Assembly: GCA_038373865.1 (NCBI GenBank)
Contig: JAXGGA010003944.1
Coordinates: 30,973-94,972, forward strand
Source: Uloborus plumipes
Lineage: Eukaryota; Arthropoda; Arachnida; Araneae; Uloboridae
Length of the DNA: 64,000 nucleotides
Direction: 5' to 3'
Under the pieces are notes generated by a model that saw nothing but the letters and a program-made list of their open reading frames with translations, was not told the DNA's origin and ran no database searches. A program made the position numbers and the translations under genes. Every line of letters begins with the position of its first letter. Position 1 is the stretch's first letter. Below are positions 33,471-44,249 of this stretch, one piece after another.

Positions 33471-35483
33471 AAGGTTGAATGGAATGCGAATGGCATTAGT
33501 CCAAAGTATTCTCAGCCTCTTATTACATTTCATTGAGAAAACAATATGGAATGCAGTATGAAGATTAAAGTCTAATTCTGCAATAAAACTGGAAATAAAA
33601 AAAGAAAACAAAATGTGTTGATTTAAAAAATAAAATTATTAATCAGGATGATTTAAATGGAACATTTAGACCCCCCCCCCCATAACATGTTATTAATGCT
33701 TTATCCAAATATCAGATGTAATATTCTGCCAAAATTTATCAACCACGATATTTATGGGGGAGGGGGTCAAGAGGGTCCCTCAATCCCCTAAATATGGTCC
33801 TGGCATTGAGAAACGAATGTATAAATTGATAAGTGGGCGTGGTTTCTTTCGTGATGTTTGTATAGATCATAAACTTTGACCATTCAATGTGATGAACCGA
33901 TAAATTAATCCCAGTTCAAATACATGATTTGTTCCGAGGTTTTATTTCAATGATAGGGTGTGCAAAGTAGAAAGAAAAATCGGTGACACGTTATACTTCA
34001 CATTTAAAAATAAAATGTTGAGGAATTGAACAAATGAATAAAATTGCTTCTTACTGAATATAAATTTACTGCAAAGAAAAACTTTACTGTTCAAATTCTG
34101 CTCATCAATTAAATGAACTATAATTTCATTCTACAGTGCTTAGAAATTTAACTTAACCATCGAATTTGAGATTTTGGAGTGCTGAAGTTCAATTATTACT
34201 GCGTCTGACTAGTTTCAGAACGACCCCTAGGAAGGGGGTCCCCGAAAAACTAGAAAACGCGCAAAGGGGTCCATGGAATAAAAAAGCTTGGGAACCCCTG
34301 GCTTAGATCATAAGTGCTCGTCAATCACTTCTACACACAGACAAATGTTTGACAACTCACAAAACCTTAATAACTATCATGCTTTTGACAGAGTCCCCAT
34401 TCTCTCCTTAGAAAAAAAAATATCTTAAAATAATACTCGAAGTAAATCAGTATGTTATTGGGGCTTTATGCAACGATTAAAAATAAAAATTGTACTGTTT
34501 TTATTTTTAAAAATGGTGCGTGTACATATGACCTCGAAAAGAAGTTCTAAAATTAATTTCTTAAGGAATTTTTACTTACAAGCCCGGTTTTAACAGTACA
34601 CACAAGCCATAAGACTCGTTTTTTGGGCACACAACCATTCAAAGCCCAACAACACATTCGCACAAAGAAAGGAGGACAGAGAAAGTACAACCATGTCCGG
34701 TCCGGAAATCTCCTCATTCAGTATCAGACTTCTCTGATCAATAGACAAGTTGGTTTAGTAACTGGTACAAACAATAGCATTTTAACTGCCAAGCAAATAT
34801 TATTGCAGTCAATAAAAAAATTTATTTTTGGTGACAGTAGAGATTTTTGACATCATTACAACGGTAATTTTGTAATTATTACCCCAAACTCCAAATTTCC
34901 CCGTTATTACTGTTAAGTACTTGTAAGAAAAGCAAAAATATTTTGTAATAATAAGCACCGTTTAACTCTTAAAAAATTACTAACATTACTCAGCAATTTT
35001 GAAATTAGTTGGTTCAACTCTTCCCTAGTCTGTGTTCAACACTGAAAAGACTGTATCCAGACAATAGACCAGAAACTCAGACATTTTTTGAAAACTATTA
35101 ATTTTCTTTTCACACTCGTATCAGTAAATCTAATGCGAAACATACTTCTTCGGTATTATTACTTGATTAGTCCTGCCTCCTAAGTAGCGATAAGCAGTTA
35201 GTACCAGATAGGAAGATACCTTATCTGAAGGCCAATCTTTCCGGAAAATACAGCAGTCTTAGGTATGACACTGTATTGTTATCAGCGGATGCATTTACTT
35301 AGAATGTATAATACACTACAAAATTTGTTTGAGCTTCAGATAACCGCGCGATTTATTTTATGCACATCACAGCAGAGATAAATATTGAAATCTTAAATCA
35401 CGAACTTTTATTTTTCAGGATTAAAGTTTTTATGCTAAATGCAGGGTTTCGGCTACGGTCGCATTTTTCGCAAAATGCGAAAA
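33471..35483. other. AT-rich sequence; lone hAT end at about 34210-34303
   Basis: AGCTTGGGAACCCCTG (34287-34303) is the right end of a CAGGGGTTCCCAAGCT-type hAT element; its left end was not found. C- and G-tracts occur near 33670 and 33758. No exons recognised. Confidence 0.4.
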
Positions 35484-37522
35484 TCTATATATAGAAAAAT
35501 GAATGTTGGTAAATGTGTATATGTGTGTGTGTGTTCCCTAAGATCTCAGAAACTACCCGGGAGATTTGGCTGACATTTTCACCGTTTGTTCCTTTTGGTA
35601 CTGGGAAGGTTTAGAGACCAGTTTCAACAAAATCCGATGGGTAGTTATTTTTTTATTTCAATTTTAGACCTGATTCTGTCTTTGTAATTTCAATTCAAAA
35701 CTCCATTTTCGAAGGCTTTCATCAATCAAATCGAGTATTTAGTGTATCAACTCAACTCTCTGGCAGATAGTTGGAATTGCTTGCTACCGTAAATTTGGCG
35801 ATTTTTTAAATCGCGCCAAGAGCCCTCATTAATAGAAGTTTTCCCAAAAACTATCTCAAGTGTAAAGGATAAGGTATTTTGATTAACGGATTAATCTTTT
35901 TTTAAAAACAAATCAGATTCAGTTTCATGTTTCGGAACTCCTTTAGATTTGTAGAGGCTTAGATGTCATGCATTATTTTCCAGACGAACACTATTTTGTT
36001 CTTTATACCTATTGCTGTTTTCAATCAAAGTATGTTACTATATTTTCTCGCCAAACATCCAATCAATAATTCGTTTTCATGTCCATACTATTTGCTATGA
36101 TATACCGCAATGTTGGAAATTATTTTAACGCCTTACGGAATGGTGTACATTTAGCGCCAAATACAATATTCAAATTGATTTCAGATTGCCAAAAAGTAAT
36201 CAGCTTCATAGAGAATATCTCAACATTTGGCGACAATTTCTTTTTCACAAAAGTGATAATACGTAATTTCTTTATTTATGGAAGGGGTAGATGTTCAGAA
36301 TTATCCAAGGTGTCCCAAATTAGCTGTCAAATTGGCGACTTTTTAAATAGCGCCAAGAACCTTCAATAATTGAAATTTTCCTAGGCGCGTTGCTACGCAA
36401 CTATTTTTGTTTTCGAGAGTAGAAAAAAATATTTGTGTATGATAAATACCTGATTAAATATGTTTCCTTCTCAGACAAACATATTATTGCACGACAGTAC
36501 TCAAATGCTACCATATTTTTTAAGGTGCTTGCTTTTCCATGTCCGTAATATTTGTCATTAACCGCAATGTTAAAAATTATTAACGACGTACGGAATGGTG
36601 GGTATTGAGCACCAAATAGGTCATTAAAATTGTTTTCAGCCTTGCGAATAATATATTCATGCTTGCTCAAATTGTGCCACACGTGCAAAATTTATGGAAC
36701 TCAATTCTTCGATTAGATATGTTGTTACTTAATTTTCAAACGGTTGTGCGTATGAACGAGTATTTCCCGATAGCTTATGCTATCAAATTACTAAAGTACA
36801 ACCATTCCTCCATGCTTTTTTTCGTATTCAAAAGGATGTGTTACTTTTCTGGGTATAACTTTGATATACCCCCCCAAAAAATTACTCGCCAAATCTGGAA
36901 CTCCCTACGGACTCTTTAGGGTTGCTGTTTCCTATTTTGGTGTTGCCAATTTAGTTTTTTGCAGCTAATTTAGGTTTTTGCTGTTGCCAAATTTAGTATT
37001 TTCTTGCATTTGTACCATTTTTTGAGTTTAGCTTTTGAAGTTTTGTGGTAATAATTTTTGTGGCAACAGGTTTTTTGCTTGGCGAGAAAAAAAAGTCGCC
37101 AAACTTCCGATTTGGGGCTTATATCAAAGTAGTTCCCTTTTCTGCTTTAAGAAGTTTCTTCAAGTACTGTTAAGTTTAAGTATCATTTGCATCTTTACAT
37201 TGCAAAATTTCAACAAGTCCGCCATTGTTGTTAAGCTTAGTTTAGCCTTCTAAGTGACTTTATTAATTTTTTAAGAAGTGGACATCTGTGTTTTCCAACT
37301 CTACAGAACATAGTTTTATAGTTTTAAAGGAAAATGAACTTTTTATTGAATAGAGTTTCTGAAAATTGAATGACTTTATCAGAAGATTACTTTTCTTGAT
37401 TTAGAATTTTTTAAATATTTCATGCCTATTTTCAACAATGCCTTATAGATTTTTACATCTAAAACACCATGTGGAGACGAAATATACATCTAGGCAGAAC
37501 AAAGTATGCCGGGTTCTGCTAG
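35484..37522 (+). mobile_element. 2.0-kb non-autonomous Helitron
   Basis: After an A the element starts TCTATATATAGAAAAATG and ends GGGTTCTGCTAG, followed by T. GCAGAAC…GTTCTGC near the 3' end can form a stem. The interior has a diverged duplication: CCGCAATGTT…ACGGAATGGTG at 36106-36165 and 36560-36605, and TTTTTAAAT.GCGCCAAGA at about 35800 and 36340. No Rep/helicase frame is visible; short frames inside (for example 36659-36919) have no recognised domain. Confidence 0.75.
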
Positions 37523-37674
37523 TACTATCTAAATTGCGAGAATGAAGCTAAGCCATTTTCGCTTTTTTACTACAGGATAATAAGAACAAAAAAGAATGCA
37601 CGATCTGAGAGAGAAAGCAAGCATTGTGACATCTAAATCAATCTTATTATAAATCGTAGCCAAAATGTGTAAAA

Positions 37675-38352
37675 TCTCCATATATTATTTCTCTAAGCCG
37701 AATCCTATACCCGGTCGAAACTCGCTCATTTCTTTATCGAATTGCAAGAAAATTTATGATTTTAAAGCTTATCCCGCGGGCTATTGACGAAAATTAGACC
37801 CACCCTCTAAAAAGTGTCGGTTCGTTTTTTATTCGAACTTCAATTTTTGAGCACAAAATTGACTCTATCTAACGAAATAATTGTCGTATCGTCTCCATTT
37901 TGATTTCATTCGAAGGATTAAAAAAAAATGCGCTCTTTAGAACGTTTCTCCGCTAGCGCCGCGTAACGAGAATCTCGAAAATCCACGTTTAAGCGACTTA
38001 TAAGCGATTGAAGTTTGAAAAAGTTAAATTTTTTGCTCAACTGTCAAAATCGTTACATTGTTGTTCAAATCAATTTTAAATGCGACATTTCAAGCCAAGG
38101 CTTAGCTCGGTAAACCTTAATTGTAACTTTTATTGTTTCAAAATACTATGGTAGTTTTGCGATAACGTTAGTATTTAGTTTAGTAGTAGCCTTGGGTATT
38201 TGATTTTAATATAGGGTATCACTTTTGTAGTAGTTGTAAAAGTGAACGTGTCTTTGATCTCTTTGAAAAGTTGTCAGAACGACGGCAGTAGATGGCGATG
38301 TTGTGCAAATGAAGCCAATAAAAATTGTCGTATTAAATTTTAAGTTTAGAGG

Positions 38353-38383
<31 letters not shown>

Positions 38384-38406
38384 GGAATTCCGCACGGGTC
38401 ACCTAG
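37675..38406 (+). mobile_element. 732-bp Helitron of a second family
   Basis: The element starts TCTCCATATATTATTTC after an A and ends CCGCACGGGTCACCTAG before a T. A poly-T tract lies at 38355-38383. The body (CTCATTTCTTTATCGAATTG, ATTTTAAAGCTTATC) matches the tandem Helitron units at 62.5-63.6 kb. No coding sequence. Confidence 0.65.
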
Positions 38407-39026
38407 TGCTACTTAATTGAACAATATACAATCATAACGGGCATAAAATCCTTCTAATAAATGCATTATTAACGATTTAAAAAAAAACATGTGTTTTTTT
38501 AAAATGAATTACAATGCTAAATTTTTCACTTCAAATTTGAATTATTCAAAAAAAAAAAAAAAAGAATTTCTTTCAAGATTTCAAGGATGAATTTTGAATT
38601 TAGCTTTTAACAGGTGATGAAATACATAAAGGCAGTTAGAAATATACTAAAGATTCACTACTTATTAACCTTTAACATTTTGCTAATGCCTTTTCTCCAA
38701 TTTTAGCTTTGTTGCAAAAAAAAATTTTGAAACACAGCTTAAACCCTAGCTAAATGACACACGCACAAAAAAGCGTTAAGAGCTGTGCGGCCAACAGTGT
38801 CACACTAGTTTTCGTAACATTGTTAAGTTCAAACAAAATGATTTTATTGCGTGTTATTAATATAAAACACAAGATTAAATTAATAAAAACATTAAAATAA
38901 CAATTTAAAATTTTTTTAAAGCTAAGATGTACAAGAATAATTCCAAAAAAAAAACACCAAGCAGTGCATAAGAAATGCGATCTGAAAGTCCATTATAGTC
39001 TATTACCGTGCGTTTAAATCTCAGTA
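38407..39026. other. AT-rich sequence, nothing recognised
   Basis: Several A runs; no terminal repeats or exons. Confidence 0.4.
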
Positions 39027-39330
39027 TCAATAATCCCTCCGATTAAAAGCGAAAACAAAGACGCTTTCCATTTCCATTTGTCGTGAAAGCTGGGAATTAG
39101 CAGCCAGCAATATGCAAAAAGCACTGCGACTGGCAAAGAAAGAAAGAAATACCGAAATGACACAAGGCGAGAAATCGCGCGACCCGAAACGCAGGCGCTT
39201 GATCAGTCGCCGCCCCATCATGAACGACCTCACATAGGTAAAAATCCGACAGGAAGGGAAGGAAACCATGGCAACGGGAGAGAGCGCACGGGTGCGCCAA
39301 GCAACGGCGGCAGACATTTTGGTTCACATC
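39027..39330. promoter_or_regulatory. GC-richer island with an RFX-like half X-box
   Basis: CCATGGCAAC (39266-39275) matches the core of the RFX X-box. GGGAATTAGCAGCCAGCAATATG, split as GGGAATTAGC and CAGCAATATG, and ATCGCGCGACC are further distinctive blocks. Minus-strand frames here give no recognisable domain. A role as enhancer or promoter is inferred. Confidence 0.3.
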
Positions 39331-39739
39331 GGGGGGAACATTTTATAGCTAGCGGAAACTTAACTTTTAGGAAGATTTTACTTGAACTTTAATTTTGAAG
39401 GAACTTCTTCATCAAAAGCACAAAACCTAAGCTATGAAAGCGTTGTCCTTTTGAAACTTAAAAAAGAAAAAAAAAAAAATACACAGAAACATTTTACGCA
39501 ATATAAATATCTTAGTACCAGGGGACCGAGCCCACTCGGTTAAAAAAAAAAAGAGGTTTGTAAACTCGTGTCTTTTTCTAAAATGCGAAGTACGTATTTA
39601 GATAAACTTGAAAAGCATATTTTGCCTTTGGTTGCAATTACGCATTTAAAACAGCCGTAATTTGTTTTAAAAAACACAACCTTATTTAATCCATGCTCAC
39701 CGTAAAATCACACCCAATTTCATTTTATTTGGCGCCGAA
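39331..39739. other. AT-rich spacer
   Basis: A runs at 39469-39480 and 39542-39553; nothing else recognised. Confidence 0.4.
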
Positions 39740-40118
39740 AGCGCGGGAGAGGTTGATGAGAATGGATGCAGAGTCCCTGTTCTCCAGTACGCATTTGGTT
39801 ACAGTTGGTTTTGACTTTCACTTCACTTCACACTCCAAGGTTCTTCCCCGTACATACCACAACTCGTGGTTTAACCGGGATGGGGCCCCGAAGAGCGCTC
39901 TGTTCATTTTTTAACCAGGCCGAGCAAACCCTTAGCCCAGCATCCCACGGAGGTATCGTTTCACTTGGAGGATTATATGACCACGAACATTTTTAACGTC
40001 CCCTAGCCACCATTAATGAAAACGGTGGATCTTCGATCGACTGGGCTTCATCTATATGATCCGCCCGGGACCCTCCGGTTACGAGTCCGACGACTTACCG
40101 ATCGGACTACCGCGGCCC
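39740..40118 (-). repeat. tRNA-derived SINE
   Basis: Read on the minus strand from 40118, the head is GGGCCGCGGTAGTCCGATCG followed by GTAAGTCGTCGGACTCG and GGAGGGTCCCGGG. This looks like the A box, anticodon-arm region and B box of a tRNA-like Pol III promoter. The body continues with GGTGGCTAGGGGACG, CTCCAAGTGAAACGATACC and GCTCGGCCTGGTT. The 3' boundary is not exact and no clean duplication was found. Plus-strand frames over this area are spurious. Confidence 0.65.
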
Positions 40119-40540
40119 ACACCCAATTCTAACTCTATTTTGATTGATCTCGTTTAAATTTCAAAAACAATAATAATTATCTAATTATCACGTGTTGCCA
40201 CAACTCGTTTGCTAAATACCATAAAAATTTAAATTTACGTTGATGTGATTAAAAATGAAATCTATTGTTATAATGAAACTTTTGAATAAGTGAAACAGCC
40301 TGTATAAGAGACTATATCTAGTGAAGCCTTGCTTTAACATTTCAAAAACAATAACAATTTAACGTTGCCAAATACCATAAAATTTAAACTCGCGCTGATG
40401 TGATTAAATATGAAATCGATTGTTATAATTAAACGTCGTTGCTAAGAAACAGTAACAATGAAAGTAATCATAAAGAAAATGGTGAAATAAAAGCTTCTCA
40501 AACTTTCAATGAAGGCACAAAAAAAAAAAACGGGTTTTTT
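40119..40540. other. AT-rich sequence with an internal diverged repeat
   Basis: AACAATAA.AATT…CCATAAAATTTAAA…GATGTGATTAAA…TGAAATC.ATTGTTATAAT appears twice, at about 40165-40280 and 40350-40430. Confidence 0.5.
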
Positions 40541-40715
40541 GTAAAAACTCGCGTTTTTACAGAAAAAACGCCGACGTAGATGAACTCAGAAACCAAAACT
40601 CTATCTAAATACAAACTTTTATCGAAATCGTTAGAGCCGTTTTCGAGATCCGAAAAATAAATATATATATATATATATATATATACAAGAATTGCTCGTT
40701 TAAAGATATTAGATT
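40541..40715 (-). repeat. Probable LINE (RTE-like) 3' tail with (TA)n
   Basis: The order CGTTAGAGCCGTTTTCGAGA, (TA)n at about 40661-40684 and ACAAGAATTGCTCGTTTAAA resembles the 3' end region of RTE-type LINEs seen across invertebrates. This is from memory and was not searched. No reverse transcriptase is readable nearby. Confidence 0.4.
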
Positions 40716-41985
40716 TAGATAATGAATGGTAAGGTTTTTTTGTTGGTTTTTAAAATATATTCTATTAACAATGAACAAAAGCTGCAAACAGCATATTGTT
40801 TACATTTACAAGCAAACCACTTTTAGGACTTCGATCTTTTTTAAAAACTAAAATTTTATTGAATATTTGACGTTTTGTTTAAGCAAATAGTGAGCACTTG
40901 TGGAAACCCTATCAAAGTTTCAAGGTTTACTCATGTCGACCCCGGAACCCAGATGAAAGGTTAAAAACCTCTGGTTAAAATTACAGGGAATGGTGCTGGA
41001 ATCTGCAGTAATTCAAAGTACTGTACAGCGTTGAAACTTGAAACCAATACCAAGAAGTCGAGTAAGATCAAGTAAGATCCAGGTTCAGGCACATTTTGGC
41101 TGGTTCTTCCAAATGACATCTCAGATATGATTTTTTTAAACTGGCTTAGAATTGAATGCCCTTGTATTTTGACTTACACATTTAAGAACAAAGTGAATTT
41201 ATGAATATGGAAGATGGCAATGATTTGTTGATTTTCAAAACAAAACCGATAAGGTTCTGCTGGGCACAACTGCGGGGCAAATTTATTGATGACTATCATT
41301 TGAATGCAAACATTCATTTTTCACACCAAAAGAAAAGTACGACACAGCATTTATGTCACCATTTTTCTGAAATATGGCTGAGGTATGAGAGTTTTGTGAC
41401 GGAAGTGAATCGTTCACTTACAACATTACAAGTATTTCTATCAACATTCGACTTCTCTGCCAACCTCTGACTTCTGACATTTTGCAAATAATTGTAAAAA
41501 TTTTGAAACAGAAAATGAGTAGCATTTACTAGTCGAAAAAAGGTCATATTTCTTAGATACGTCTTCTACATTTTTCTTTGATTAACGTTCTTTAGGTCGT
41601 GTTACGAAAAGCCGCGATGCTTGAAAAATATCTTTTAAGTCTCACAAAATATCGTAATAATTCAAAACAAACAATATTGTTTATGACAAATCAATAAAAC
41701 CATGGTCGCCACTTTTAGCTACTGGAACTTGATTTTTTTGGTTGCGATTTTCCATGAAATGATCGCCCGTTGGCGACTGGCGACTACTAATCTAGAGTTT
41801 TAATAGCAGAGGAAGTTTTTTTTTTTTTTTTTTTTGGACTCTTACTAATGTTTCCATCCAGAAATCCAACTCGCAATTCAGTTTCAATCAAAAGTTATTC
41901 GTTGGCAATCTCATTCCATCACACACTTGAATACGAAAAAAAAAAATCAGCTTCCCCATCTCCGGCCACAGGTGCTCACAAGAGC
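40716..41985. other. AT-rich sequence; unrecognised 89-codon frame at 41201-41470
   Basis: The frame at 41201-41470 (MNMEDGNDLLIFKTKPIRFC…) looks less biased than most chance frames, but no domain or splice context supports it. A T run at 41816-41835 precedes the next island. Confidence 0.3.
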
Positions 41986-42240
41986 AAATTGACCAGCTCA
42001 ACTCGTGAACAAACATGGCGTCGCTCCACAGCCCAACAGAGATCAAACGAGGTTGAAGCAGCCTCTTTATTCTTTCGCTCGGATGGGCGCGAAGGAAGGG
42101 TGGGGGAGGTTCTGATAACGAGTCCGCTGCGGATGCAGACGATGATCCGAACTTACGCCTCCAAGCTATCCGCCTGCCATTTAATATGCGCCGATTCAGA
42201 CGGGATTTCCCTTTTTTTTTCTCTCTCATTTTTGAGTAAA
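41986..42240. promoter_or_regulatory. CpG-richer island with AACATGGCG and GC-rich blocks
   Basis: AACATGGCGTCGCTCC (42012), CGCTCGGATGGGCGCGAAGG (42079-42098), GAGTCCGCTGCGGATGCAG and GCCATTTAATATGCGCCG are visible. Open frames on both strands overlap without domain content, which suggests a non-coding GC-rich segment. Confidence 0.3.
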
Positions 42241-42433
42241 TGACAAAGGCGAACTGTCAACCCCTCTTCATATGCCTATCAGTGGACTCCAGTTGAATTG
42301 GTAAAAAAGTGAAAATGACTCTGATAAATAAATGATGTAAATAAGTAAACAAAAAATGGACATGGCGGAACGGCCATTCAACCTATTTTATGCTTCATCG
42401 AAGAACATAAAAGTTCTAAAGTTTTCTTTAATT
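42241..42433. other. AT-rich spacer
   Basis: Nothing recognised except ACATGGCGG at 42360. Confidence 0.4.
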
Positions 42434-42689
42434 GAAGGGACAAGTGGATAAAGGTGGTTTGTGACATTTGAATTTTGCCACACAAATTGAAATTAGTGTG
42501 TGTTCAATTGTGTAAACTCACGAACACAATGGTGATATGTGACACAAAGGTGATATGTGACAATTTTTTAAATTTCTAGAAAAAGCTTTCAAAAAAAAAA
42601 AAAAATACATTACCTTATCACCTTTATCCATAATAAAAAGTGCGTTTTTCCAAAATTGTCACATATCACCTTTATCCCTATGTCCCTTC
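42434..42689. mobile_element. 256-bp MITE (GAAGGGACA…GGATAAAGGTG ends)
   Basis: GAAGGGACA.GTGGATAAAGGTG at the left is matched in inverse at the right (CACCTTTATCCCTATGTCCCTTC, two differences). GGTGATATGTGACA and related motifs recur inside. The target duplication is unclear. Confidence 0.65.
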
Positions 42690-42880
42690 GATTGTCACAG
42701 GATTCCACCCGGGCTTAGAAAAAAGAACAAGAGGCATCGTCATCGCAAACGAAATTTCGCCCGCCAAATGAATGCGATCTTCACCGCAGAGAAGTAGGTC
42801 AGAACGACGTAGCACCTCGACACCACCGTATCGCACATTCCTGGCAGAAACGGAGGGAGATGATTTGGATTTGGTTATAA
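42690..42880. promoter_or_regulatory. GC-richer patch
   Basis: TTTCGCCCGCCAAATGAATG, AACGACGTAGCACCTCGACA and ACCACCGTATCGC stand out from the surroundings. No gene recognised. Confidence 0.2.
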
Positions 42881-43640
42881 ATAAAAACCTGGGATCAAAA
42901 TAATGGGCATTGAAAAAAAAAGAAAGAAAATATAAAACTGAGCACATTCGTGTTCCTGTTCATTGATAAAGATTGCAAACACGTACCGCTAGCAGGAAAT
43001 GACCGTTTGCGCAATGACCGGTGACATCTCTTTGAGATCATTGGACGACAACTACGCTCACACTTTAAATTATGGCGTGACAATGATTGTTATGAATCTT
43101 GCATACATATTTCCATATGAGTCTTTATTTTAGAAGAAAAATGAGGGGAAAAATTCTTCAGTGCATAAGGTCTCCGCCCCCCCCCCCTCTTTTCCATTCA
43201 CCATACAAGTTTCGTTGCTATTCAATAAAATATAGAGAAAAAAAAACAATAACTTAGTATTATTGAACTTAAAGTTGCCGCTTATAGGCCGAAGTTAGGG
43301 GGGTAGAATAATGACCAAAAAAACTTTATGCCCTGACGAAGCACAGAGAAAAGTACGAGCAAAACGAACCAATTAAAATTGAATATCCAAAAGGCCCTAT
43401 TCAACGTTATGGACGTTGTGAGACGTCTAACCATGTTTTCTTTTTTTTAATCTAGGATAACTGAAATAAAATAAAAATATTTTTGGAGAAAAAATAGAAC
43501 CGACTTCAGAACTTCAATTGGCAATAATAAAAATATTTTATTCTTTGAACAACATAAGTTTTGAAGTCGGCGCACAAACACTAAATAGAATCATGCCGAA
43601 CAACAATTCAACTATAAATATAAATTTCAATGAATCCAGG
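42881..43640. other. AT-rich sequence with a C-tract at 43168-43178
   Basis: No exon or transposon ends recognised. Confidence 0.4.
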
Positions 43641-44060
43641 TTCTTTAATCGCATTCAAACACATTACATTGACAACACATATCGAAACCCGGACACCACA
43701 GAGGGAAGGACCCTTACAAAGGACACCAATTTCATCGTGTTTTGAGCAGAATAAAGGCACGGAAATTAATAAACAATCAGAACTAAACAAAAGCTCCTCC
43801 TCGAGTCCAGTTGTCCTCAGAGAGAGAGGGAGAGAAGTCTAATTCCATGGCGGGTGTATTGATCGCTGCAGACGACAGTCTCCCTCCTAAGGTCAAAGGT
43901 GTGTGTCCCACTACACCTCTCCAGAAAGGCCGCTCTCCAATTTAATTGCCGAGAAGGTGAAAGTGATAAAACGGTTGCTCTAATGAATTTTTCATCCGGA
44001 TATGGCGCCAGATAAATTGTAAACGAGAAACATTACACCGATCTAAAGAGCAGTCATTCT
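43641..44060. promoter_or_regulatory. Motif-dense island, candidate enhancer
   Basis: AAGGTCAAAGGTGTG (43889-43903) resembles a direct-repeat nuclear-receptor site (DR1, AGGTCAAAGGTCA). TTTAATTGCC (43941) is a homeodomain-type core. AAGTGATAAAACGG, CTAATGAATTTTTCATCC and ATGGCGCCAGATAAATTG follow within 90 bp. GAGAGAGAGGGAGAGA lies at 43819-43834. No frame resembles protein. Close packing of different factor-type motifs suggests an enhancer, by inference only. Confidence 0.35.
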
Positions 44061-44204
44061 CAAAAAGAACCGTCTATACCTAGATTCTAAGGCAGTGATT
44101 GAAAAACGGGAAATAGCCGGAAAATAGAGTAGTATCTTGTCCCAATATTTTAGTAAATTTAAATATAATTGTAATAACAAATATTCAACTGTCCATATTT
44201 ATCT

Positions 44205-44249
44205 CTTCTCTATCTCTTCTCTTCTCTACTCTCTATCTCTATCTCTATC
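44205..44249. repeat. (CTCTAT)n / (CTTCT)n microsatellite
   Basis: Repeated TCTCTAT and CTTCTCT units lead directly into the Helitron 5' end. Confidence 0.9.

Noticed and set aside
33111..33611. Longest open frame in the window (166 codons, minus strand)
   Set aside because: It crosses a GT microsatellite and a GC-rich island, gives a histidine/threonine run and no recognisable domain or splice context.
34200..34305. Complete CAGGGGTTCCCAA hAT element
   Set aside because: Only the right end could be read; no left end or target duplication was found.
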